A stretch of 8,371 nucleotides of DNA from Eubacteriales Family XIII. Incertae Sedis bacterium (GCA_031255695.1 JAIRSA010000107.1:1-8371), one strand, 5' to 3'; shown: positions 1 to 6,604, counted from the first letter of the stretch. Notes: generated by a model from the sequence alone, not told the origin. Numbers and translations: made by a program.

Positions 1-685
1 TTATGACAATCAGCTGTTTTTCTGAATGTGTCAGATTTATTATACCAAATTTCGTTACTATTGCCAAGTCTTCTATGCGGACGCCGAATTCCCCAGGGAT
101 ATATATCCCCGGCTCGACTGTCACCGGCATGCCTTCCGCCAATATGTCAGTGCTTGAGGCGCCGAGCCTTGGGTCTTCGTGCACTTCGCGCCCGACGCCG
201 TGGCCGGTGCTGTGCACGTAGTTGCTGCCGTAGCCGGCCTCTGTGATTATGTCCCTCGCTATCTTGTCGATGTGTGCGCAGGGGACGCCGTCGCGTACAG
301 CGGCCAGGGCCGCTTTCTGCGCTTCGAGGACGATATTGTAGACTTCCAGCTGTTTCTGCGGGATCTCGCCTATCGCCACCGTACGCGTCATGTCGCCGCA
401 GTAGCCTTCTATGATGGCGCCGAAGTCCATGGTCAGCAGCTCGCCCTCTTCTATGGGCTTGTCGCTAGGCTCCCCGTGCGGCTGCGCGGAATTCACGCCG
501 GAAACGCAGATCGTCGGGAAGGCCAGCCCCTCCGCGCCCCCCTCGATCAGGAAGCGCTCTATCTCGTCGGCTATGGCCTTTTCGGAGACGCCTGGCCGTA
601 TATATGTCAGTATATGGCTGAAGCATGCGTCGCCCAGGGCTTGCGCCTTGGCGATCGAAAGCAGGGCTTCCGCGTTTTTCGTCAT
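1..685 (-). CDS. M24-family metallopeptidase (Xaa-Pro aminopeptidase-like catalytic domain), 3' end cut by window edge
   Basis: This is a probable cytoplasmic dinuclear-metal aminopeptidase acting on Xaa-Pro peptides. Translating the minus strand gives 228 codons without a stop. The five M24 metal ligands are visible: D87 (MDFGA), D98 (GDMTRT), H162 (TGHGVG), E191 (VEPGIY) and E205 (VRIED), with H70 (QPHGE) and H169 (VHED) at other conserved sites. The short E191-E205 spacing and the PGIYIPG segment fit the prolidase/Xaa-Pro group better than methionine aminopeptidase. The last residues read (LTHSEKQLIVI) resemble the usual C-terminus, so only a few codons are probably missing. The start is the ATG at 685, with GAGG six bases upstream; no better ATG lies upstream in frame. 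Relatives such as YqhT are about 350 residues with an N-terminal creatinase-like domain. That domain is absent here, and there is no room for it before the RNase J stop at 852. Family assignment is firm; the exact substrate is inferred. Confidence 0.88.
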   Translation of the reverse strand, partial: MTKNAEALLSIAKAQALGDACFSHILTYIRPGVSEKAIADEIERFLIEGGAEGLAFPTICVSGVNSAQPHGEPSDKPIEEGELLTMDFGAIIEGYCGDMTRTVAIGEIPQKQLEVYNIVLEAQKAALAAVRDGVPCAHIDKIARDIITEAGYGSNYVHSTGHGVGREVHEDPRLGASSTDILAEGMPVTVEPGIYIPGEFGVRIEDLAIVTKFGIINLTHSEKQLIVI

Positions 686-851
686 CTTGCACCTCGTATG
701 CGTGTATGCAGGCGCTATGGGCGCCACAGCCCGATCGCGCCATGTCTCTGCCGTATCGTGGTCCGGGCGGCATGCGCAGCAGGTGTGTGCAGGCGCTGCT
801 TTTCCACAGGCCGGGTGGCGCAGTGCGCGTCCGCGATGGCGCGCGCAGGCG
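686..851 (-). repeat. Intergenic gap with a short repeated motif (TGCAGGCGCT)
   Basis: This 166-base GC-rich gap between the RNase J stop and the M24 start has no recognisable gene. The plus-strand decamer TGCAGGCGCT occurs at 707-716 and 788-797, and CGCAGGCGCT occurs at 844-853, running into the RNase J stop codon. The first two lie in 15-base matches (702-716 and 783-797) that differ at one base. GC-rich arms could pair (GCAGC at 776-780 with GCTGC at 795-799), but no U-tract follows in the sense orientation, so I do not call a terminator. No convincing promoter is visible. Confidence 0.5.
690..695 (-). promoter_or_regulatory. Ribosome binding site of the M24 peptidase gene
   Basis: The minus strand reads GAGGTG, with the GAGG core six bases before the ATG at 685. 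It decides the start: the reading frame stays open upstream through the whole gap without a stop, but nothing there has an ATG or resembles the family. Confidence 0.7.
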
Positions 852-2534
852 CTACACCTCCATAAATATCGGCAGGATTACCGGGTTCCTCCGCGTCTTC
901 ATATAGATGAAGTCCCTCAGTTCCTCGCGTATGGCGTTTTTCATCGCCCCCCAGTCGCGCACGCCGTTCTCGCGGCACCTGTCCAGCCTATGCTCGACGG
1001 CCACCCTGGCGGATTCGATGAGGTCCTCGTTTTCGCGCACGTACACAAAGCCGCGCGAGATGATATCCGGGCCGGAGACGATCTCCCCGCTGCTCCTTTC
1101 GATGGAAGCGACCACTATTATGAGGCCGGATTCCGAAAGCAGGCGGCGGTCGCGCAGCACTATATTGCCTACGTCGCCCACGCCGAGGCCGTCGACGAAG
1201 ACGGGCGCGGCCGGGACCTCTTCCCTGGATATGTTTATCCTGTTGCGGCTCAGGTTCAGGACCTGACCGTTCTCAAGTATGAATATATTGTCGCGTTTCA
1301 TGCCGATGCTCTCCGCGATCACGGCATGCTGGTGGAGGTGCCTGTATTCCCCGTGCACCGGCATGAAGTATTTGGGCTTTATCAGCGCGTGTATGAGCTT
1401 CAGCTCTTCGGCGCAGGCATGCCCGGAGACGTGTATGTCCGCAATGTCCGAATATATGACGTCGGCGCCCTGTTCGAAAAGGCGGTTGACGACATTGGAG
1501 ACAGTCCTTTCATTGCCGGGTATGGGGGTTGACGAGAGTATGACCATGTCGCCCTTGCGTATCTGCACGGCCTTGTGGTCGTTGTTCGCCATGCGCGACA
1601 GGGCCGACATGGGCTCGCCCTGGCTGCCGGTCGTTATTATCACGAGCTCCTTGTCCGGGATTTTTTTGATGGCGTTGATGTCCACCAGGGTGTCGCGGCC
1701 GGGGATCTTGACGTAGCCAAGCTCCATAGCGATGTTCAGCACGTTTATCATGCTCCTGCCGGACACGGCGACCTTTCTGCCGAACATGACGGCGGTGTCG
1801 ATGATACGCTGCACGCGGTGGACGTTGGACGAGAACGAAGCTATGATGATGCGGGCCTCGGAGCCCCTGAAGATGTTCTCAAGGGTCTCGCCGACCACCT
1901 TCTCGGATGCGGTGTAGCCTTTGCGCTCGGCGTTCGTGCTGTCCGCGAGCATGAGCAGCACGCCGTCCCTTCCAAGCTGGGCCAGCCGCTGGAAGTCTAT
2001 CGGCTCGCCGTCAACGGGCGTATAGTCGATCTTGAAGTCGCCGGTATGGAATATCTTCCCCACCGGCGTGTTTATGGACAGGCAGAGCGAATCTGCGATG
2101 GAATGCGTGGTGCGTATGGCCTCTATCTCGAAGGCGCCGAGCCTCACCACCTCGCCGGCGGCCACGGTCTTCAGGTTCCCCTTTATCCCGTGCTCCTTCA
2201 GCTTGTTTTCCACCAGGCCGAGCGTCAGCCTCGTGCCGTAGACGGGGACCCGCATCTCTTTCAGCAGGTAGGGGATCGCCCCGATATGGTCTTCGTGGCC
2301 ATGCGTTAGGAAGACCCCTTTGATCTTCTCCATGTTCTTCGTCAGATATGTGAAATCCGGCAGCACTATGTCTATCCCGTACATCTCGTCGTCCGGGAAA
2401 GACATGCCGCAGTCGATTACCACTATATCGTTCTTATACTCAAGCACAGTTATGTTCTTGCCTACTTCATTCAGACCTCCAAGAGGTATGAGCTTGAGCT
2501 GTCCATCCCCCTGCTTTTTTTCTCTTATTCTCAA
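852..2534 (-). CDS. rnj: Ribonuclease J (beta-CASP metallo-beta-lactamase RNase)
   Basis: RNase J is a cytoplasmic RNase with 5'-3' exonuclease and endonuclease activity in mRNA decay and rRNA maturation. From the TTG at 2534 the product is 560 residues, the usual family length of about 555. The metallo-beta-lactamase part shows THGHEDHIG (H78, H80, D82, H83), H144 in RTTHSI and D166 in HTGDFK. The beta-CASP part shows ADSTN around D198, TGSQGEP at 302-308, HVSGHA (H368, H372) and MPVHGEYRHL (H394, H399). The C-terminal RNase J domain ends in PVILPIFMEV. No ATG is suitable: the frame is open back to an ATG at 2825, but that stretch is GC-rich repeat with no family similarity. TTG at 2534 has AAGGA ten bases upstream; TTG at 2543 is also in frame but lies one base from that motif. 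It cannot be decided whether this is RnjA or RnjB. The stop is TAG at 852-854. Confidence 0.95.
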   Translation of the reverse strand: MRIREKKQGDGQLKLIPLGGLNEVGKNITVLEYKNDIVVIDCGMSFPDDEMYGIDIVLPDFTYLTKNMEKIKGVFLTHGHEDHIGAIPYLLKEMRVPVYGTRLTLGLVENKLKEHGIKGNLKTVAAGEVVRLGAFEIEAIRTTHSIADSLCLSINTPVGKIFHTGDFKIDYTPVDGEPIDFQRLAQLGRDGVLLMLADSTNAERKGYTASEKVVGETLENIFRGSEARIIIASFSSNVHRVQRIIDTAVMFGRKVAVSGRSMINVLNIAMELGYVKIPGRDTLVDINAIKKIPDKELVIITTGSQGEPMSALSRMANNDHKAVQIRKGDMVILSSTPIPGNERTVSNVVNRLFEQGADVIYSDIADIHVSGHACAEELKLIHALIKPKYFMPVHGEYRHLHQHAVIAESIGMKRDNIFILENGQVLNLSRNRINISREEVPAAPVFVDGLGVGDVGNIVLRDRRLLSESGLIIVVASIERSSGEIVSGPDIISRGFVYVRENEDLIESARVAVEHRLDRCRENGVRDWGAMKNAIREELRDFIYMKTRRNPVILPIFMEV

Positions 2535-2544
2535 ATCAATCAAT

Positions 2545-2549
2545 TCCTT
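2545..2549 (-). promoter_or_regulatory. Ribosome binding site of rnj
   Basis: The minus strand reads AAGGA, ten bases before TTG 2534 and one base before TTG 2543. The spacing favours 2534. The local switch from GC-rich repeat to A/T-rich sequence at about 2554 also marks where the functional leader begins. Confidence 0.55.
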
Positions 2550-2554
2550 TCTAA

Positions 2555-2568
2555 TGCGGCCCGCCGCA
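2555..2568. repeat. Perfect inverted repeat just upstream of the rnj ribosome binding site
   Basis: TGCGGC and GCCGCA are separated by two bases, and the palindrome ends five bases before the AAGGA motif. In RNA it could form a short very GC-rich hairpin near the ribosome binding site. It could also be only a by-product of the surrounding GC-rich repeats. Confidence 0.5.
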
Positions 2569-2594
2569 GCCCGCCACGCAATATGGGGCGCGGC
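2569..2594. repeat. Element A, copy 3 (degenerate palindromic GC-rich unit)
   Basis: These 26 bases match the first 26 bases of the copy at 2630 at 24 positions, including the CGCAATA loop region and GGGGCGCGGC. The two changes (A at 2576, T at 2584) fall in the stem and weaken the hairpin, so this looks like a decayed copy. Confidence 0.6.
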
Positions 2595-2629
2595 ATTTGC
2601 TTTGACATCCCGGTGGCAACCGCCAGGCA

Positions 2630-2673
2630 GCCCGCCCCGCAATACGGGGCGCGGCCCGCAGGGTCCGCAGCCT
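2630..2673. repeat. Element A, copy 2, with intact hairpin
   Basis: A 7-bp all-GC stem (2633-2639 with 2645-2651) closes the 5-base loop CAATA. The unit continues as GCGGCCCGCAGGG and joins the first 37-bp tandem unit. It repeats almost exactly at 2765-2809, with one inserted C and two substitutions. No run of T follows on either strand, so it does not look like an intrinsic terminator. It resembles a REP-type extragenic palindrome by structure only; no known family is recognised. Confidence 0.75.
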
Positions 2674-2771
2674 CGGCCATCTTGTGCCAGGCCCGCGGGG
2701 TCCGCGGCCTCGGCCATCTTGTGCCAGGCCCGCAGGGTCCGCGGCCTCGGCCATCTTGTGCCAGGCCCGCC
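2661..2771. repeat. Three tandem 37-bp units in the leuS-rnj gap
   Basis: Units lie at 2661-2697, 2698-2734 and 2735-2771 with no spacer. They differ at only two positions, the 9th (A/G/G) and the last (G/A/C). Each contains GGCCATCTTGTGCCAGG. On the transcribed minus strand each junction can fold as GGCCGC, a seven-base loop (GGACCCT), then GCGGGCC with one bulged G. The period of 37 is not a multiple of three, so the array shifts frame at every unit, which fits a non-coding region. Near identity suggests recent expansion by slippage or unequal recombination. Confidence 0.9.
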
Positions 2772-2809
2772 CCCGCAATCCGGGGCGCGGCCCGCAGGGT
2801 TCGCAGCCT
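2765..2809. repeat. Element A, copy 1, on the leuS side of the tandem array
   Basis: This is a direct repeat of 2630-2673 placed 135 bases away, so the tandem array sits between two A copies in the same orientation. The palindrome here is CCCCG (2771-2775), loop CAATC, CGGGG (2781-2785). It overlaps the end of the third 37-bp unit by a few bases. Confidence 0.75.
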
Positions 2810-2831
2810 GGGCGGCGCGCGGCATTGGGCG

Positions 2832-5306
2832 CTATGCGCGGATTACAAAATTTACCAGTTTGCCCGGTACCGCCACATGCCTCTCTACTTTCTTGCCTTC
2901 CAGCAATGCCTTAACTTTTGGATCGGACAGGGCCGCTTCCGCCAGCCCGTCCCTGTCAAGCCCGCTGCTGGCCATAATCCTTTCTTTCACTTTACCGTTT
3001 ATCTGGATCACGATCTCGGTTACGTCCATAACGAGGGCGCTTTCGTCGTAGGCCGGCCATTCGGCCTTGTACACGCAGCCGCTATGCCCTGCCATCTGCC
3101 ACATCTCTTCGCAGATATGGGGCGTGAACGGCGAAAGCAGGAGGATCAGGCTGTCAAGCGCCTTCTTGACAAGCCCTTCGCTGCGATCCGCACGCTCCTT
3201 GTATTTGTACATCTCGTTGACCAGTTCCATTATCGCGCTTATTGCCGTGTTGAACGAAAACCTGGTGCTGATATCGTTCGACACCTTCTTTATCGCGTAG
3301 TTCATCATGTAGTCCATCTCTTTGTCCGCGCCCGTCACAGCGGCGTAGCTGCCAGGCGCGCCGGCAACCGCCTCGGCGAGCTCTGCGGCAAGGCGGTACA
3401 CGCGGTTGAGGAAGCGGTAGCTGCCTTCGACCCCGGCGTCCGACCATTCGAGCTCCTTCTCCGGCGGCGACGCGAACAGGATGAAGAGCCGCGCTGTGTC
3501 CGCCCCGTATTTCTTGAGTATCACATCCGGCGGGACGACGTTGCCGATCGATTTCGACATCTTGCGCCCGTCCTTGAGCACCATCCCCTGCGTCAGCAGG
3601 TTTGTGAACGGCTCGTCCACGGAGCAGCTGCCGATGTCGTACAGGAACTTGGTGAAGAACCGGGCATACATGAGGTGGAGTATGGCGTGCTCCACGCCGC
3701 CGATGTACTGATCGACGGCCATCCAGTATTTGGCATTGTCCTTGCTGAAGGCCTCCGCTTCGTTTTGGCTGTCGCAAAAACGCAGGAAGTACCACGACGA
3801 GTCGAGGAAGGTGTCCATGGTGTCCGTCTCCCTCTTGGCGCTGCGCCCGCATACCGGGCATTTGGCGTCCTCGAAGGATTTGCTGGTCGTGAGCGGCGAC
3901 TCGCCCTTGCCCGTGAACTTCACGTCGGTGGGCAGCAATACCGGCAGGTTCTCTTCCTTTTCAGGGTTCCAGCCGCATTCGCTGCAATAAATCATCGGTA
4001 TGGGCGTCCCCCAATAGCGCTGCCGGGATATCAGCCAGTCCCGGAGGCGGAAGTTGATGGATTTCTTGCCTATCCCTTCCTTCTCGATGAATTCGGTGAT
4101 CCGGGCTATCCCCTCCCTGTTGGGGAGGCCGCTGAATTTGCCGGAGTTGATCATCTTGCCGTCGGATATGAAGGCCTCCTCGAGCCTGTCCAGATCGATC
4201 TCCGGGTTTTCGGGCTCGATGACGGGCACTATGTCAAGACCATATTTCTTGGCGAAGTCAAAGTCCCTTTGGTCGTGCGCCGGCACGGCCATTATCGCGC
4301 CGGAGCCGTAGTCCATGAGGACGTAGTTCGCTATGAATATGGGCGCCTTCGTGCCGGAAAGCGGGTTTATGACGTATTTGCCCGTGAATACGCCCTCCTT
4401 TTCGAGCGTGGTCGAAGCCCTGTCTATATCGGAGAGGTATTGCAGCCTGTGCATGAACTCATCCACTGCGGCGCCCTGCCCGGTACCTTCCACGAGTTCG
4501 GCCACATAGGGGTGCTCAGGGGCGAGCACCATGAAGGTGACGCCGAAAAGCGTGTCCGGCCGGGTCGTGAAGATCCGGAGCTTCTTGTCGGAGCCCTCTA
4601 TCGGGAAGTCCACCTCGGCGCCGACGCTCCTGCCTATCCAGTTCTTCTGCATGAGCTTGACCTTTTCCGGCCAGCCGGGAAGCCCTTCGAGGCCGGACAG
4701 CAGGCGCTCCGCGTAGTCCGTTATTTTCAGGTACCACTGATCCAGATCCTTCTTGCCGACGACGGTGCTGCAGCGCTCGCACAGGCCGTCCACGACCTGC
4801 TCGTTCGCAAGCACGGTCTCGCACGAAGGGCACCAGTTGACGGGGTTCTTCTTCTTGTAGGCAAGTCCATGCTTGAAGAACTGGACGAATATCCACTGCG
4901 TCCATTTATAGTAGTCAGGCTTGCACGTGGCGACTTCCCTGTCCCAGTCATAGGCAATGCCCAGGCGTTTCAGCTGGACCTTCATCTCTTCCATGTTGTC
5001 CTGGGTCCAGACGAAGGGGTGTATGCCGTTCTGTATGGCCGCGTTCTCGGCGGGGAGGCCGAATGCGTCCCAGCCCATGGGGTGAAGCACGTTGTAGCCC
5101 CGCATCTTCATGTAGCGCATCACGACGTCGCCTATGGAATAGTTCCTGACGTGGCCCATGTGCAGCTTCCCTGAAGGGTATGGGAACATTTCGAGCAGAT
5201 AGTACTTTTCGAGCCCTGCCTCTTCTGTGGTTTTGAACAAATTGTTGGCCGCCCAGTATTCCTGCCATTTTTTCTCGATCACGTCAAACTGATAACGATC
5301 AGACAT
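2832..5306 (-). CDS. leuS: Leucyl-tRNA synthetase (class I)
   Basis: LeuRS charges tRNA-Leu with leucine in the cytoplasm and edits mischarged tRNA. The 824-residue product is of normal bacterial length. Class I signatures are PYPSGKLHMGH, with HMGH at 49-52, and KMSKS at 582-586. A zinc-type knuckle is visible at C159/C162 and C176/C179, and a second pair of CxxC motifs at C441/C444 and C483/C486. The editing domain has TTRPDT at 247-252 and GSGAIMAVPAHDQRD with D345. The anticodon-binding helices and C-terminal domain end at ...LVNFVIRA, then TAG. The start is ATG 5306 (MSDRYQF), chosen for the strong GGAGG nine bases upstream; an in-frame ATG at 5345 would overlap rsfS and lacks family similarity. 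The gene follows rsfS by 31 bases and is probably in the same operon. No leader or T-box is visible in that short gap. The 3' neighbour is the repeat-filled gap. Confidence 0.98.
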   Translation of the reverse strand: MSDRYQFDVIEKKWQEYWAANNLFKTTEEAGLEKYYLLEMFPYPSGKLHMGHVRNYSIGDVVMRYMKMRGYNVLHPMGWDAFGLPAENAAIQNGIHPFVWTQDNMEEMKVQLKRLGIAYDWDREVATCKPDYYKWTQWIFVQFFKHGLAYKKKNPVNWCPSCETVLANEQVVDGLCERCSTVVGKKDLDQWYLKITDYAERLLSGLEGLPGWPEKVKLMQKNWIGRSVGAEVDFPIEGSDKKLRIFTTRPDTLFGVTFMVLAPEHPYVAELVEGTGQGAAVDEFMHRLQYLSDIDRASTTLEKEGVFTGKYVINPLSGTKAPIFIANYVLMDYGSGAIMAVPAHDQRDFDFAKKYGLDIVPVIEPENPEIDLDRLEEAFISDGKMINSGKFSGLPNREGIARITEFIEKEGIGKKSINFRLRDWLISRQRYWGTPIPMIYCSECGWNPEKEENLPVLLPTDVKFTGKGESPLTTSKSFEDAKCPVCGRSAKRETDTMDTFLDSSWYFLRFCDSQNEAEAFSKDNAKYWMAVDQYIGGVEHAILHLMYARFFTKFLYDIGSCSVDEPFTNLLTQGMVLKDGRKMSKSIGNVVPPDVILKKYGADTARLFILFASPPEKELEWSDAGVEGSYRFLNRVYRLAAELAEAVAGAPGSYAAVTGADKEMDYMMNYAIKKVSNDISTRFSFNTAISAIMELVNEMYKYKERADRSEGLVKKALDSLILLLSPFTPHICEEMWQMAGHSGCVYKAEWPAYDESALVMDVTEIVIQINGKVKERIMASSGLDRDGLAEAALSDPKVKALLEGKKVERHVAVPGKLVNFVIRA

Positions 5307-5315
5307 TGTGCTTTG

Positions 5316-5320
5316 CCTCC
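5316..5320 (-). promoter_or_regulatory. Ribosome binding site of leuS
   Basis: The minus strand reads GGAGG nine bases before ATG 5306. This favours 5306 over the upstream in-frame ATG at 5345. Confidence 0.8.
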
Positions 5321-5337
5321 ATTCTTCCGAGTTCGAA

Positions 5338-5688
5338 TCATTCATCGATTTCGATTATTTCGCCGTCGCCCCATATTTGCTCTATATGGTAGGCGCTGCG
5401 CTGCTCCTTTGTGAAAATATTGACGATAATGTCGCCGTAGTCCATCAATATCCATCCGGAATCCGCCGTCCCCTCTATGTGCCCTGGCATTATCCCCTTC
5501 TTTGCGAGCCGCAAATCGACTTCGTCCGCCAGGCTCGTCACCTGGCGCTCGCTGTTGCCTGACGCGATCACGAAAAAATCGGCGAAGGACGATTTCTCCG
5601 CGATGTCGATAACGATGACGTCAAGCCCTTTTTTGTTGAAAAGTATGCCGGCCGTCTCTATGGCCAGTTCCCTATTGCTCTGCAACAT
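5338..5688 (-). CDS. rsfS: Ribosomal silencing factor RsfS (Iojap/YbeB family)
   Basis: RsfS binds ribosomal protein L14 of the large subunit and blocks subunit joining, which saves energy when cells starve. The 116-residue product is a typical single-domain member. Conserved segments in order are SSFADFFVIASGNSERQV (33-50), with VTSLADEV continuing from residue 50, then IEGTADSGWILMDYGDIIVN (71-90), and IFTKEQRSAYHIEQIWGD at the C-terminus. ATG 5688 is taken as start; a TTG directly before it (5691) is equally close to the AAGGAG at 5699-5704 (7 bases versus 10) and cannot be excluded. The first codons overlap the end of yqeK by 17 bases, suggesting translational coupling. The nadD-yqeK-rsfS order is common in Firmicutes. 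Confidence 0.96.
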   Translation of the reverse strand: MLQSNRELAIETAGILFNKKGLDVIVIDIAEKSSFADFFVIASGNSERQVTSLADEVDLRLAKKGIMPGHIEGTADSGWILMDYGDIIVNIFTKEQRSAYHIEQIWGDGEIIEIDE

Positions 5689-6604
5689 CAAACCCTCTCT
5701 CCTTTTTGCATGTGGCGCCTGCGGCCGCGTTTAGCCAGCCCAGGGCCTCCAGTGTGTCTGTATCCAGCCGGCCGCCCCTTTCCTCTACGTACCGTATAGT
5801 GTTCTCCAACGCGAAAACGCAGGCCTTGTCCAGGTCTTCCCAGGCAAGCTCCCTGAGCCTGGATACTGCGGGGAAAACCCGGCTGGGCTCTGTGGCGTCT
5901 GCGATGTAGATCACTTTTTCCAGGAGCGACATGGCCGGGCGCCCGGTCGTGTGGAACCTGACGGCGTCAAGGAGCTCGCTGTCGTCTATCCCCAGTTCAT
6001 TTTCCATGTAGGCAGCCGCGATCTTGCTGTGCGAAAGATCCGGGTTGCCCTTGAGCCGCGCGTCAAGGCCGTATGCCTCTATGAGCGCGTCGAGCCTGTC
6101 GGTGCCGGCATCCCTGAACCAGTCGTGGTACAGGGCGGCGGCGACGGCCTTGCATACATCTGCGCCGTATTTGAGCGCATATGCGTAGGCGGTGGCGGCT
6201 ACGCCCTTCACATGGCAAAGGCGTCTGCCGCTGAGGCGCTGGCATGTCTCGCTGAACAGCCCGCAAAGGCCGCACGAAGCAGCGATGCGGCCGGCTTCCG
6301 AGGAAGCCGGGGCGTCTGTCTCCGCACAGGCCGTGGCGCCAGCCGGGGCGCCTGTTTCGGCGCAGTCCGTGGCGCCAGCCGGGGCGCCTGTTTCCGCGCA
6401 GGCTGTGGCGCCAGCTGGGGCACCCGTTTCTGCGCAAGCCGCGGCGCCGGCCGGGGCGCATGTTTCCGCGCAAGCCGGCATGCCAGCCGCCCCGCCGGGC
6501 ATGCCGGCCGCCCTGGCTTCCGCGCAGACGCCGCCGCACGCCGGGATCCCTGTCTCTGCCGGGGCGTTCCCGACGGCCTTACTGCCTGTATATTCCATTT
6601 TCAT
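5672..6604 (-). CDS. yqeK: YqeK-like HD-domain hydrolase with repeat-rich N-terminal extension
   Basis: YqeK proteins are HD-superfamily metal-dependent hydrolases; the B. subtilis member is known as a symmetrical Ap4A hydrolase. The HD domain occupies about residues 113-295 of 310: H131 (CHVKG), H160-D161 (YHDW), H192 (LSHSKI), H218 (RFHTTGRP) and D236 (IYIAD). The family is usually about 190 residues. Here about 110 residues precede the domain, including a five-unit 12-residue repeat (CAETGAPAGATA type) with Cys at 45, 57, 69, 81 and 93. The start at ATG 6604 overlaps nadD by 26 bases; its ribosome site is weak, so coupling to nadD is likely. Between residue 42 and H131 no in-frame ATG, GTG or TTG is present, so a product with a complete HD domain must include nearly all the repeat. 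A short Cys cluster (SCGLCGLFSETC) joins the repeat to the domain. HD function is well supported; the role of the extension is unknown. Confidence 0.9.
   Translation of the reverse strand: MKMEYTGSKAVGNAPAETGIPACGGVCAEARAAGMPGGAAGMPACAETCAPAGAAACAETGAPAGATACAETGAPAGATDCAETGAPAGATACAETDAPASSEAGRIAASCGLCGLFSETCQRLSGRRLCHVKGVAATAYAYALKYGADVCKAVAAALYHDWFRDAGTDRLDALIEAYGLDARLKGNPDLSHSKIAAAYMENELGIDDSELLDAVRFHTTGRPAMSLLEKVIYIADATEPSRVFPAVSRLRELAWEDLDKACVFALENTIRYVEERGGRLDTDTLEALGWLNAAAGATCKKERGFDVAEQ
6306..6485. repeat. Five tandem 36-bp units inside yqeK
   Basis: Units start at 6306, 6342, 6378, 6414 and 6450 without spacers. Plus-strand consensus pieces are GCCGGGGCGCCTGTTTC, CGCGCAGG and CGTGGCGCCA. 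Units differ at several positions each, so the array is older or less homogenised than the 37-bp array near rnj. The period of 36 keeps the reading frame and encodes 12 residues per unit. A degenerate partial unit is suggested up to about 6535. No clear sequence kinship with the 37-bp units is seen. Confidence 0.92.

Noticed and set aside
776..803. Terminator between rnj and the M24 gene (GCAGC...GCTGCTTTT)
   Set aside because: The T-run is on the plus strand, the wrong orientation for the minus-strand genes. The stem is only five base pairs with a 14-base loop.
179..1532. Plus-strand open frames opposite the M24 and RNase J genes
   Set aside because: Shadows of the minus-strand genes; they cross the gene boundary and show no domain.
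2633..2651. Intrinsic terminator after leuS
   Set aside because: The stem is strong but no T-run follows on the sense strand. Rho-dependent ending or read-through remains possible.
2661..2771. Possible CRISPR array
   Set aside because: The 37-bp units are directly adjacent with no unique spacers, and no cas gene is present.
2535..2831. Coding N-terminal extension of RNase J
   Set aside because: The sequence is composed of repeats with a period of 37, has no family similarity, and the protein is already full length from TTG 2534.
2583..5174. Long plus-strand open frame opposite leuS (863 codons)
   Set aside because: It lies antisense to a complete LeuRS with all motifs and shows no recognisable domain. 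Open antisense frames are expected in GC-rich genes.
5307..5345. Upstream ATG (5345) as the leuS start
   Set aside because: It overlaps rsfS and adds 13 residues unlike the family, whereas ATG 5306 has a strong GGAGG site at good spacing.
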